From contig VXAY01006698.1 in NCBI GenBank assembly GCA_013399855.1, positions 973,970-1,037,969 on the forward strand: a stretch of DNA of 64,000 nt, given 5' to 3'. The first letter of the stretch is position 1. Each line of letters begins with the position of its first letter. The position numbers and the translations under genes were made by a program. This DNA comes from Oxyruncus cristatus (lineage: Eukaryota > Chordata > Aves > Passeriformes > Cotingidae). The notes under the pieces were generated by a model, which made no database searches, had not been told where the DNA came from, and was given only the letters and a program-made list of their open reading frames with translations. Positions 26,459 to 39,719 of the stretch are shown in pieces.

Positions 26459-29400
26459 TGTAGCTTATTTCCGTGAATACAGAGGACTAACACAGTAACA
26501 GCCCGTACCAGAAGGCAATAGTCATGTGTTAGTGGCTTACAGACAGTATTAAATCTTTCAGAACATAAATAAATACCCCTGCAGAACAGGGTGATTTTGA
26601 AAAGTCTGCTGGTGAAGCGTAAGGGAGCCTGACATGTCAGTCTTCTCAGGAAACTTGTTCAAAAAACTATCTAGACAGTCCTCGTCATTATAAAGCTATG
26701 CAATACCTAAGATCAGTTTGTGGCAGCCACACAAGCCACCACAGACAGAGATGATCATTTTTTGATGCAGGTCAACTGTTGTGTGACTCTTCACTCAATG
26801 CATTTTTATTACCCAGAATTATTCACACTGTAATTTGCAAGAGCCTGGTGTTCCCAAATTATCTTCAGCAGTCTTTTTCTGTGTCAGGGCCTGACCTGTA
26901 CTACAGGGCAAATAGTCTTTCCAGTTGAAACAACACTTTTTGGGAATTGTAACAACATTTTAAAATTAATTAATCCTTCTGAATAATATGTTCGTACATT
27001 TTAAATCCCGTTTGCATTTTTTTTTCTTTGCCTTAACTTACCCTGTGTGGAGCTACAGTAATGTCAGCAGAGCTTACAGCATTTATTATAGGACAAAACG
27101 CAGAGTGCCTATAGGAAAAGACCAAATTGAATATATGGCAGTTCAGGCAAAACAGCAGCATTTTCAGCACTCCATACAGGGCTATAGTAAACTTACTCTC
27201 TTTTTCTGCGTTTGTTTGCAAGATGTAACCATAGTCACAAAATACTTCTTGTGCTTTATAATTTGATGTCTAATTTTCCCAAAGCATTGAGCAGATAATT
27301 TTGAAATATTCATCAAACATGCATTTTAAGCAAACAGAGCACCAAATTGGATTTCAATCTTTGCTTAACTGTATGAGTAGAAAGAGCCGAAGGTGAAACA
27401 GGGCTGCCTCTGACTTCCTTCTGTGCCTGGAGTAATCTTACACTAGATGGATAAGCAGTTTATTTGATGATTCAATTTAAAGCCTTTTCTGAGTGTAATG
27501 AGGTGACAGTATCCTTCTGTGACAGGAGAGTTTGTTGTAGGAAATTTTGGTGAAAGGCTCCTTTGTTCTGCCTTTACTATTTTTAAAGTCTGTCAATTTA
27601 CTTCATGCACAGCCTGAGTTTTTTAACTAGAGATGAATCTAAGGTTCTAGTTTTTGAGTCTTTTTAAAGTATGGTGTGTTGGGCTTGTCCTTTTTACAGA
27701 GAAAACAATGATTCAAGATAGCCAGTTCCAAAAGTGGATTTAGTCTTAAGATCTGAATTCTATGACTTCCCAAAAAACATAGTGTTTTTGCCTTCAGTTT
27801 TAATACTCTAATGTTTCTACTTCATTAATATTTGAGTGTTTTTGTTTTAGTGTTCTGATAATGTAATTTTTCCATATACATTCTGTCATTCTTTATATTC
27901 TAGTATTTAATATGAAAACTTTCTTTCTACTCCCAGTATCTTCTACTTTATGAAACTTATACTTGATCTATTTAGACTTACTTCAGGCGTTACATAAGTG
28001 TATGTATCTCACAGAAACTTGAAGGCTCTTGTTTCTGTTTATGGAAATCTGAATTTGAGCTACTGCTGCCTTTGTGAGTAAGAAATAAATAATAAAAAGG
28101 AGCTTATGTTATCAGTCATGAACCATGTCATTAGTTACACAAAATTCATTAGACCCATTTCTTTGTTGATATTACATAAATACACCAAAGCCTTCACACC
28201 CATGAATTGCTTAGCAATCCATCCTTTCTGTGTTGGTTTTTTTAGAAGACTCTCAATTGCTTGGAGTTTTTGCCGGATGAATGGTATTGAACTTCAAATC
28301 CTTAGATTGCCAGTCTGATTGTTGTCTCTAGTTCAATGGGTCTCCCATTAATCAGAACTCTGTATTCCAACTCCAGGTATGGATGGGAGCATAAAAAAGG
28401 TGAAAACAGCTGGTCTTTGAAGGGTAGGAGATATATGTTCACAGTACGCTCCGAAAATGCTCTGTGTATTCTCAGTGGGCACTTTCAAGTCAAATTTTTT
28501 GATTCCTTCATTTTTGCTGATAATTTATGCTTGTAAATGAATGTATCTGCTCTCCCCTGGTTCATTTAGATATTTTTGGTACTTTCAAAGCTTCGCACTC
28601 CTTTTAAATATCATCCCCTGACTGTTTCCCTGCACTTTTATCTCTTTCACAAGAGTAATCAGAGTTGGCTGAAGCTCCCAGCACACAGTGGCCATTTCCA
28701 CAAAGCTAAGGAAACTGATTAATTAAAACACCAATGCTTTTTAATGTTACTCTTCTTTAAAACCGAAACTATCTAACTTAAGCATTTGACTGATACTTCT
28801 TATCTTAGTCGAAGTAACACAAAAGGAATTACTGAGAGACTTCTACCCAATTTTTAAGATGCAGGAAGCAGGTTACCCATTAAACACTGAAAAAAAAGAT
28901 CCTTGAGTATTTTTTTACTAGAAAAAAAGCTCGCTAATTTTAAATCCTGAAAACTCCACAGCTAATATACTTTGGAAAAGTATGTCTTCTGTTCAGTCTC
29001 ATATAATGAAGGACATTTTTCTGTTTATACATCCTACTTGAATCTATGAGTGGATATTAAGATATGACACTGGGATTATTATTGAATAAGCAGTTTAAAC
29101 AGGTTTTGTAAGCATTTTTGTAACTCTTAAGAGTATTCTTACATGTAATGCTCACTTCTATACTCATTTAATTATTTCTATAGTTTTTTAATTGTTTTAT
29201 ATTTTATGAAAAAATATTTTATGTACGTTAGAAAGAAGAAGGTTTAACAAAAAGAGAGAATTGTGTGAGCAAAGAGAAGACATCAGATTTATGAGAAATG
29301 CTACATCACAGTATATAAAAATATGCAACTCCTTTCAAAACATAATCTGGGATTTTACAGAAAATAGTGTAATCTATTAGGACATCAAGGCAGTGTTCTG

Positions 29401-32400
29401 AAAAGTCCCACTACTTTTTTTTTTTTTTTTTTATTCTGAAAATCTGACATAGAGTAGAAATTTAGTTCTTATGCTTTCCTCATTTACTAAGTATTTTCTC
29501 AAGTAATAAAAATCACAAGGCATTTATTATGCCATATTGCACTGTCAGAGTCCCATTAGTGGGACAATAGCAGGTAAAATGGAAACGACAGAACTGAAAG
29601 TCAACAAAGAGTTGAGAGATTGTAGCCACTGATGACATGAAAGCACACTGATATCCAAGAGAAGAGAAGCAGATGATCAATGAATGGTTAGAATGGCTTG
29701 GCTTGCTATGACCTAGACTGTTTCCTAAATAGTTCTGAGAAAAACTATCATTTTTTCCCCAGTGTTAATAAAAAGAAAGGACAAAATATCTGTGGCCTTA
29801 AAGAGCAATCTGAACAGTGCCCTTATCACCTGCTGGGTACCTTAGGATGCTTGGTCATCAGACTGAAGGGGAAAAAAAGCCTTTTGAAGATTCTACAGCA
29901 AACAGTTCACTTTAGTTGTTAGTTTTCGTGGTGCTGTCTTTGCATATTATTAGGCTTTCAGCAAATACAAAAACAGTCCATGCTACAAAGAGAACAGCAG
30001 TTACCAAATACTTGTACAATAATTCACCTGATCTAATATAAATAAGGCAGAGAGAAGTGGTAGGAAACAAGGATACTAACTAATGTTATGGACCCTGACT
30101 TTGGTAAGAGACGTATGTAAATGTTTAAGTGTTGTCCAGACTTACCTAACATGACAGGCAGGAGTTATATTCCTGTTAGGGGTACAGGAGTGTGGTTTGT
30201 TTGTATTCCTCCAGTATTCAATTGAATACAATGCTGTGAATAGGAATGTAAGCACATAACTTTGTTAGGCCTGATGAAAATGAGAGGATGTTTTCTGACG
30301 CTGTTGTTAGTACAAAAAAGAAGTCACAGGGATAACTTTGGTGCAAACGAGCACTTCTGGTGTTCAAGTTTCTCAGTGTCAGCTTCAGTTGGAGGTATGG
30401 GACTTCTTCTCCATATCCAGAAAACTGCTAAAAGTCAGTCAGTAAATACAGTGGGTAAAACAACAAAGAAGTAGTATACCAGGCTATTTCAGGTAAACAG
30501 AGACAAACTGAGTATAGCAATGTCTTTGGTACAACTCATGAGGCTTGTTAAGTGAAGAAAATGGAACTGGAAAAGGAACCCAAGAACCAGGATGAATCAG
30601 ACTGGAAAAAAAGAAGGAAGTTGGTATGCCAAGAGGTCTGGGTAAGAGCAGCTTCTGTGCCCTCCCTAGTGCCAAGAACAGATCCCTTGTCTGGCATCAA
30701 GTAGCTTTAAAAGATACTGGCACAGTCCCAGATGTAGCCGTTGACACTAAAGATAATTCACCACTGCTGATTTCACTAACTCAACTGGCAGAAAGTTAAA
30801 ATAACCTTGTTCATGAACCACTTTGAGGGTTGCATTTCACAGGACAGAATACTCGTTCCTTCTACTTGTTTTGGATTTTTCGAGTGGAACATCAGATAAA
30901 AGTACCTTCACTAGAAGAGTATCATTGCAAACTAGAGGGTCCATGCAGCCTTTTCCTGGCTCCTTCATGTATAGGCCCTGCAACAAACTTACTAAAGGCC
31001 ACTTAAATTTGGCTGCAAATAAGGGCTGTAGCTGTCTAGTATCATTTGCTGTTGAAGCTAGAAAGGATTATCTGAGGCTAGAGATGCAAGAAGAAAACAT
31101 AGTTCTGTGTTTAATGTTGCAGATTATGTCTCTGCCTCTACTGTGCGATGCCACTTTGTTGAACTACTTACCAGATGTGCTGTGCTTATTTTTAGGGACC
31201 TAGACTGACATGGAGAGGTCAACTTTTAAAAAGTCTCCAATAGTTACAGCAGTAGCTGAAGTCAGTGATGGTTTTAAGCATTAAGAAAGTATTATAATGC
31301 TAACTATCCTCAAAAATCTGTTTGCTGGTATTTCAGATTGGCTCCTAAGACTGATGAAAACTTTTGATCATATTTTTTCTGTACACCAGTGCCTCATCTG
31401 TAAAATGAGGATAACATCAATCCTCAGAGAGGTTTATGAATATATGCCAATGCTTGTGAATTATTTGTATTTTATTTTTATGAACATGACAAATAAAAAA
31501 CTTCCTGAAGAAATTAGCAATTTAATCCTCCTAGTGGGGTTTGGGATATCTTTTTGTACTTAAAAAAGTGGTTTATTAAAATGTACCCGGATCATGTAAA
31601 TTAAATTAAATTGGTTTTATAGTTTACCTTGAATACAAAATAAGAGGATTACATTTGCTTTGAAAGTAAGTCAGCTGTAAATACAGATTATATACAAAGC
31701 TGGTCAGATGCTGAGCTCCTTGTCTAGATGAACGTTAGTCGGATGGACTGGATATTGTTTGATGGAGATTCCAGGAAAAGCAGGACAGAAGCTAACAGAA
31801 TAGAATTAATGTTAGTATTGCTTGAAAAATGTGAGAAAGGAAAATGCTTCTTGTCTGGCTCCTGCTGAGTTCAGCAAAATATCACTTCAGGATTGTCCAT
31901 TCTTTATAAATGAAAGGGATTGCACTAACAAAATGACTGGTTCCATCACAAGTCTACACTTTTAAAAGGAATACACACAAAATCTTGAATGTTGACTGAC
32001 CTCACAAGTCACACTATTAACTCTGGTTTAATATGAAACAATGTAAACTCCACAGAAGACAGACATTTCCAGAACAGTAGAAACCGCACTGTGAAAGCTC
32101 CCAAGCCTATTCCATCTCCTATGAGATAGCATGTGTCACCTCAATAATATGTTTAACTGTTATTGAAATCAAGACAACTTTGGCATAAGTTTAAAGTTGT
32201 TGGACATATGGCTGTTTACTGGCTCAGATTGTCTATTTACAGATAGATAAAGGCTGGACAACACATAGAGATAGAGATCTCTGTTGTAATTCTAGATCTA
32301 GACAAAAGTACCAAAAATTACCAAGAGCAATTAGGACAACACTGTCTGGAGAGGAAGAAATAAATTTTGCTCCTTTTATAAGGAATCATGTCCTAGATAT

Positions 32401-35400
32401 GAACTTTTGCAAGGAGTAATGTATTTTGTGGTTTTTTTCTCACATGCAGTGAAAAGAAATAATTCTTTGTTTAAAGACAAAGAAAGAAGTCAGATAAAGT
32501 GAGCTAGTAAAGTGACCATCTAATTTAGTTACATTTAGATTACAAGGCAAAATTTAAAGGTCCCATCTCATGAAATCTGAATCTCAGGGAACCAAGAAAA
32601 ATAAAAAACCTGAGTTCACATCAATATAACTTACATCAGAAGAAGATGAAAGTTCTGTCAGCTCAGGTTCTCCTCTAAGTTTAATTGGCTTTTTTAGGTG
32701 ATTGTAATTAAATTGTGGTTAAATAAAATTGTAATTAAAGAACTTCCTTCAGTTCGCATAAGAACTTGCCAGCATTCCAGTCCTGTAAAACTTCTACCAC
32801 TATGAATTTCTAATCTGTACTATAAGTCTGCAAGCCAGCAATCACATTAGGCTTACATTGTAATATATTTGTAATCGTGATAGCTACTTTGAAATAATAT
32901 CAAATGCTGGAGCATAATAGGTCTACGAATATTAGGACAAGATGAAATAATTTATGCTCAAAGAAGCCAAATATGGGAAGTGTAAATATTTGAATGATCA
33001 AATATCTATATCCATGGCAACCTATGGAAATTTTTGTAGTATACAATGGAATTTGAAGCATCAGCCCACAACAATATAGTTTTAAGGCCAAAATAATTCT
33101 CTGAACAGTTCAATCATTAATCAGACTCTCTCATGAAGCTAGGCTTGCATGGGAGCAGTCATGCTAAAGGAAAGGCTCAAAAAAGCTACTTGTTGTATAA
33201 GGAAGAAGACAGATTGAGGCTCCATAATCATCCATTAAAAACCCTGAAGGATGAACAATAACTAAAAATTACATAAAAAAAAATCAACTACTGAAAAGAT
33301 TTTGCCAGTCTTTGCAGTGCATGCAACATTCAGTCTTGCTCCCTGTTATGGAGCTTTGAATAGATGTCTTGAAATGAGGATATCCTTCAAGTCATTTTAA
33401 TTTAGCAATTTCCTTTACCACAGGCTCTCTGGGGAATTAATGATTTTCTTGTGTATTTTCAGGCTTCCTGTCTGTGAGAATGCCAACAAGGACTATTAAT
33501 GTAAATGAAATGAGGCTACTCTTTCTTAAACACTTGAAATCCTCATTCCCAGGGGAGAATTTTATATTTACATAGTCATATATTAACAAAATAAAAATGC
33601 AAACTTTGGACCCTGAAAATTTTTCTCCTTCTGTAGCTGGTACAGGAAATTGTTCCAATCTGAGGCTTGCTCAGATGTCAGTTTGGTGCCTGATGACCAT
33701 GCTTGAGCCTGCTGTAATATATGTTACTTTCAAACATCCATTCCAAGGATGTGCCGAGAATACTAAAGCATCCCTTATCCTATACATCCTCTCTAAGTGT
33801 GGATTTGACAGGAAGAATTGCTGAGTGGTTACTTTTAGGGAAGCATCGTTATAGCAAAACGTTTATTCTTACATTTAAGTTTAAGAACAAAGATTTAGTT
33901 TAAGAACAAAGCATCCTAAAGGCAAGAATTTTCTAAAAAGTCTTGTAAATCAGTAACATTAGAAGTTTAATTACATACAAATTCAATGGACCAAGACAGA
34001 ATTAAAGCTTACTTGGTCTTTCTTGCTTCATATCAAATCTTGACTACTTTTATAGTTTTCTAATAATTCTGTGAAAAATGAACTAACAGGGAAAAAATTC
34101 TCTGCTGTCAGCCAAACATTTTTTTCATTCTAATTTTTGATTTGCTGATGAAGTTATGCGTGACCTTCAATAATCTACCTTCAAAGCCTGAGTATTGAAA
34201 GATTCTCTCTTTCCAGGTTGTGTCTTAGTAACGGCTGCTCTTTAGCCAGCCTCCATAGCCACCATGGGAGCAGCTTTTCTTTGTGGCCTTACAAGCATTT
34301 GCGAATATAGTTATTATTTCCAGAGTTCTTTTGTGCAGGCTGTCATGTTCGTAAATACTGACTGTATCAAGATTACCTTAATAAGCTTTCTGTTATGACA
34401 AGTTGCCTTGGAAGGCTTCTATGACTGGAGGAACTATCCATGTATTATCATTTTCTCTACAAAGTAACAGTAAGGGTAGCAGAGGTTCCCATATTTGTAA
34501 GAGCATTCTCTTCCTCGAACTTCTGTCTAATTGGCATTACAAGACTGTTTGACAAGCCCTAATTAATCTACAGTTAAATTCAGTGTTAATTATCCCATAT
34601 CATTAGTGAGGTAGGAGAGGTAAAAGGATTTCATGTCCAGCCTATCTCTAAGGAACAAGCCATTGCGAGAAGCGAGGCACAGCACAACAGTCTCTCTCTT
34701 CTGAGCTCTGCTCATGCTTCCAAAGAAATTCTCTTTTCACCAGGTGTGGTAACCCACACCTACCGCCTCCTAGCCAGCAGTTCACTGTCACTTCACTCTC
34801 ACTCTCCATGGGCTGTCCGGCTCTTCTGCCCCCCCAGCCAAGGCCAGTGCTTCTATGGCCTGGATCAGGGAGCGCTACTAAACATTCATTTTTAAACTGC
34901 CAATCAGCAAATTCATAGCTATTGTATATCTAGAAAGCCCTCTTTTCTTTTCTTTCCCAAAAGAAAAAGGTTGGTTCAACACATCACAATGTGTACGTTT
35001 CACTGATAAGAGATTTCAGCGCATACTGTTTACTTGGTTGTCTGTGTAGAAGCCCACTATGCATAAATCAGTCCAGAGAAATAGAGGATTGTTTTATTAC
35101 ACAATGAAGATTCCAAAAAGGTCTTAATTCCTTGTTCAGGAAATGGCACCATTGTTTATTTGAAACAGATACGTTATGTGGCCTGGAGGAATTTTGTTTA
35201 AGGAGACAGACTTGCTGTCATTGTGAGTAAGAGTGTTACATTGTTCGTGACAATGACAATTAGGAATGTATTTCAAGGTAATTAGCAAAAATGGCAAAAT
35301 TCTACTTCAAAGCTTGACAAATTTTCCAAGTGAGAAAAACTAAAATGAGTCCAGCTCTTGGGATAACTTTCAGATTACTCAAAAATATTGCTTAATATCA

Positions 35401-37117
35401 ACAAGAAACCAGCTATGAAGAATCTCTGTGATTTCCATGGTATTAACTGCAATGGATTTCATATACAAATTAACAGATCTGACAAATGCTATGCCAACAT
35501 CTTACATCTCTCAAATTTTTTTACCCTGAGGTCAGAGTAGCAAGGAGTGAGGAGAAAGACTACTCTCTGTCCTTTTTTGTATGAACCCCTCAGCTGAATC
35601 CTCTCAGTTGCTTTTTCTCAGTCACAGTACCTATAGCCCATCCACCTTCCAGCCTCTGCTCACCTCCTCAAGACCTCTGTGGACCCTCCTCACCTTCCTT
35701 CTTCCCATTTACTTGCCTGAAATACATCAGTCCACAGGCTGCTGAACTTCCCATCAAACCTTCATGCCTTTCCCCATTCTTAGACCTGCACTCTTACCTA
35801 CTCAGGGACACATTATACCACAGGTGCAAAATTAAGTTCTGCCACTCCAAGGATAATTTCTTTTCAAATTACCTTTAATTCTGTGTAAACTGCTGAAAGG
35901 GCAAGTATCAGCCAATTTAGGAGGAGAAAGATAAAACTGAAAAATTTTACAATTATATTACAATACCCAATACACAACACTCAAAACCTTTGCTTTGAAA
36001 GAGATCATGTTCTCATGCTTCAACCCCCCGTGGAGCAGAACTGACCTGTTCTACCATAGCACATGACAACATATTGTCGTATGGTAGCTCAGAATCTCTG
36101 CTGTACAGATTTTGCTGTTTGCAGGATGGATGAGTGAGAGGCTTTCCAGACACCCAGTTGTGGTTCCAGAGTCCCCAGCTAAATCAGTGTTTGTCTGGAC
36201 ATCTCTAAACAACAGCAGCTGCTAATAGTCCCCCTTGGGATCATTTTCTAATTGCAGACTACCAGACACAGCAGGGCATCCCTTCCTTCTTCTGGGATAA
36301 TTCTTGTGCTGGGATGGAGGGGAGAAGATTTATGAACCAAATATGCAAGCCTCAGCTGAGAATTGCCAGCATGGTAGAGACAACTAATCTGTTGGTGAAT
36401 GCTTGAGAGCTTTCTGGTGCTTTTGTGCTCTTTCTTGCAGGGAATCTACCTTTTGCCCTACTAATATCGGCTTGTTAATTCATCAGTGCAGGTATTATAC
36501 ACCAGAAAGGCTTCATTGCCGTTTATTCTGATGCTTTGTATAGTTGTTTATGCCTTCCAGAACTGTGCTGTCCTATTAGGTTCATGTGTCTGTTGTCATT
36601 TGTACTGAACTCACTCACATGTTCCATCTCACTTGGGAAAGCCTTTATCTCGTCTTTTGCCCACAGAGAAATCTGATTGTCAGATCCATGGTGTTACACC
36701 AATGTAAAGAACAGGAAGCTGTTGCTGTATAGCTGGGACATGATTTCAGATGAGAGAGTTTTAATAGCAGTAGTGATCCTTAAAAAACTTAATCCTTGTT
36801 AGTGATCTCTTTGTATTTCTTGCCAAAAATATTCTGATGCTTCAGTTATAGTGTGGTGCATCCATTTTTTCTTACTAGTCTTTAGAAAGTGCAAGAATCC
36901 TGTTTGAACGATGACAAAACACTTAAGTAACATTTCAGATTCCAAGAACCGGCTCCGTGGATGGCTCTCCAAAGTCACAAAAGCTTCCACAAGATCCTTA
37001 TATTGCTGATACCCATCGCAAATGTGTGTCTGAGAAGTGTCAGTCTTACGGTGTTACCTATCTGTCGCGTGAAGAATTGTTCGTACCTGTTGCTTGTGGC
37101 AGGAATTTCTGTACCTG

Positions 37118-37130
37118 TCACTAGAGGGCA
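37118..37130 (+). promoter_or_regulatory. CTCF-like core motif
   Basis: The sequence TCACTAGAGGGCA matches 12 of 13 positions of the commonly used CTCF core CCASYAGRKGGCR; only the first base differs. It sits about 2.6 kb upstream of the CPM ATG, inside a stretch (about 36,950-37,310) with more CpG dinucleotides than the surrounding AT-rich DNA. Binding is not shown by sequence alone. Confidence 0.4.
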
Positions 37131-37623
37131 ACGCAGCTACTCACATCATCACACCACTCGGATGAGCTCCCAGTCAGCTCTCTCTGCTGACATCCGCCGG
37201 TGCGAGGTTCACGTCAAAATTTGCAGTTTTTTCTCTACAAACCCCATGCTCGGTTGGTAACAACTTTGATAGTTACTTGTTGCATACTTTTGAATGGACG
37301 ATCCGGACTGACACTGAGAGGAGAGTAATGCTGCTTACAGCAAGTGACCTTGACTTCTCTGTTTATGTCACTTCCTCGTAGGGGTCATTGCCCACTGCAG
37401 TGCTGAGAACAACTGCCATCAGTTTCAGACACGTAGCCTCTGATTTTGAACTTCTGATGCTAATGAAAGATTTATCACTGACTTAATTTTATGCAGGACT
37501 TGGTCTTTGGTATCGACTTTTATGCACAAATGCGTATACCAGAATATTACTAGCCCAGGTTTGCTTAAACTGACCTTCTGAAAAGTGATTCAAATGCAAC
37601 AGGTATCTGAGTTTCATACAGGC

Positions 37624-37676
37624 TGGAGGGGGGAAAAAAAAAAAAAAAAAAAGAAATAAAAAAAAAAAGAAAAATT
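37624..37676. repeat. A-rich low-complexity tract
   Basis: A G run is followed by about 19 A, then GAAATAAAAAAAAAAAAGAAAAA. It is not obviously the tail of a retrocopy, as no coding remnant precedes it. Confidence 0.85.
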
Positions 37677-39506
37677 TTGATTCAGTCACATGTAACTCAA
37701 ATATTGCCAAACAGGTGGACTTGCCTTAACTTGCAAGCACCTGGAATGGAAACAATCTATAATTTTGAACACTCCTAAATGCAATAATATTCTCATTTAA
37801 CTATGACTACGTTGGCTACATCAAAGGGTGATGCAATTTCCAAATGGGATAACACTGTGTGATTACCTAGTATCAAAGGTGATTTAGTAATTTCACTGAG
37901 ATTAAGTTTTTACACCCACTATGATTTTTTCTGTGTTGCCAACACCCTACTCTGCCTTGGAGTCAGAGTTCTCTGATTTCATGTGATTATCTCGGGAAGG
38001 TTTCCAAGTATGTTTATGCTGGATTACCACCTGAGTATATTTTCTTCCCTGCTTACTCAAGTGGTGTCTCTAGGTCATCTTTCAAGGAGCATATAAATAT
38101 TCAAGCCGAACAAATTCAAACATGAAGTTCACATATTGACTCCTTCCTCCTGCTTTTTTGCAGTGTAACCCCACATTTTCTCTCTAACTATAATCAAAAT
38201 CAACTATCAACATTTATTTTTTTTTTAATAAAGAAGGTAAAAGCCATCCATATTTAGGTCTTTCAAGAATTTTCTTTAGTGATAAGAGAGAGAAGGTCTT
38301 GTCAAGTTATAAGAGTTAAAACATGGTGAAGTCAGTGTACAGGAGAAAGACTCTGGATCTGTTCCCCTCCCCTAGAATACCATTCTAAGAAGGAACACTA
38401 TCCAACAGAAATGTAATATTATATATCTCTTTTAAGCAAGTAGCCTTGTACTTTGCATACATCCCATGTAATATATGATATGGAAGTCCCTCCCATGAAC
38501 TAAGAAGGGCCTGAATGTGGATATCTTCCATTTTCAGATATACATGTTTCTGGTGCATTGGGATACTACAGATACTTGTATTAAAATATAGTCTCAAGAT
38601 TCTTTTATTGAAGCTTTGGGGTAAAAAAATGGTACTTTTTAATTTAATGGTAACTTTTTGTTTAACAAGGACTTTTATTAATTCAGTGTCTTCCATTTGG
38701 AATGCAGGACTTGTCATTTGGAATTGGCTCATATCTTCACTTCCTTCAATATCCTTTTCTGACATTGACCAGTATAGTAAACTTCAGAAGAAGGCAGATG
38801 AAATACCACTGCTGGTTATATTTTTTTTTTTTTCATAAAAATGATACAGCATTTACAACAGTTACATGCTAATACTCAGCTATATCCACATTCATATTTT
38901 GAAATAAATGTAGACTCTAACCTAGTTTTTGTTGCTGGAGGCCAGTTTCACTTTCTTTCTCTTAGTCCTCGTCAATCTTAAAGACAATAAAAGGTGATGA
39001 AAAAGTCTTTGTGGTGAATCCCAAGACTGAGATATCCCCAAGGCAATGTGGTTAGTGCAGAACGAAGAAAGGCATTTAATTCTGTAGATAGAATCCAGTC
39101 CTTTCAGTAAGTGAATACAGCCCTATTAAAAACTCATCTGAAAGCAAAACAACAACAAAAACCGCTAGGCAGAGGTTTTGTTGGATTTGCAGATAAATTC
39201 TCTCGGGAGTCCCCCTGCATGCAGAAGGTTTTGTCTGCTGCCGTCTGATCACACCGCAGGACCACACAGGGGCTGAGGAGATTTATTTTAACAACCCTTC
39301 TTCTGAATCAAAGCACGACCCAAAATCAAAACGTGAACTTTTGCGCCCCTGGACGGTTTTGGGTTTGGTTTGTTGTCCTTTTTTTTTATCTCTCTGGTAA
39401 AAAAAAAAAACCACGAGAAAACCCCATCAGGGACTGATGGAGAGAGGACAGCGGTGAAGGCTGCGCCGCCCGCCGCGGCGCTGGACGGGAGTCGCGTCCC
39501 ACGCAG

Positions 39507-39508
39507 GT
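39507..39508 (+). other. Candidate 5' splice site upstream of the CPM ATG
   Basis: CAG|gtgaga is a near-perfect donor at the end of a CpG-rich stretch. It could close a non-coding first exon and give an alternative CPM 5' UTR. No matching acceptor between it and the ATG is compelling, so this is a motif observation only. Confidence 0.3.
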
Positions 39509-39649
39509 GAGACCTTTCGGCGGGGCGGGGAGGAGGGAGGGGACAAGGAGAGGGATGTCTCCCCTCTCCCCGGCCCTAGGGCGGGCCGGGGGGACCTGAG
39601 TGGATGGGGCCCGCGTCAGTCAGGGGCAGGGCGAGGCCGGCGGCGGGGG

Positions 39650-39719
39650 ATGGCGGCCCCCGCCCGGTGCGGGGCTGCAGTTGTGGAGGAGCGGCTGCAC
39701 GATGCGGGCGGCAGCCGGG
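39650..39719 (+). promoter_or_regulatory. Upstream ORF overlapping the CPM start (first segment)
   Basis: The ATG at 39650 has G at -3 and G at +4, a stronger context than the proposed CPM start 52 nt downstream. It is in a different frame. In the spliced message it stays open through exon 2 and stops at TAG 58208-58210 in exon 3, giving 74 codons that overlap the CPM start. If the 5' UTR includes 39650, this ORF should reduce CPM translation through scanning competition. It depends on the unknown transcription start, and nothing suggests that its peptide is functional. Confidence 0.45.
39702..39719 (+). CDS. CPM: CPM coding exon 1, start codon and five codons
   Basis: The ATG at 39702 has A at -3 and C at +4, an adequate initiation context. 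It encodes MRAAAG and is followed at 39720 by a GT donor (GGG|gtagga). It joins in phase 0 to the exon at 39867, giving a plausible signal peptide. The exon must be spliced: read straight through, the same frame meets a TAG at 39864-39866, which is the acceptor of the next exon, and that next exon has no ATG of its own before the mature N-terminus. The 5' limit of this exon (transcription start) is not visible. An alternative, not excluded, is that the start codon lies in another upstream exon. Confidence 0.72.

Larger units (their letters stand above)
26459..39459. other. Intergenic DNA upstream of CPM
   Basis: No coding segment is recognised. Open frames up to 126 codons (30823-31203 on +, 38385-38765 on -) have no known domain and are not supported by splice or start signals. 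A CpG-enriched patch with a CTCF-like motif lies at about 36,950-37,310, and an A-rich tract at 37624-37676. Non-coding first exons of CPM could lie here but cannot be seen from sequence alone. Confidence 0.7.

Noticed and set aside
30823..31203. 126-codon + frame
   Set aside because: It has no known motif, no upstream promoter or splice context, and its composition resembles its non-coding flanks.
38385..38838. Opposed 126- and 107-codon frames
   Set aside because: They lie on both strands over the same DNA, with no recognised domain and no codon-bias signal I can judge. Chance is the simplest explanation.
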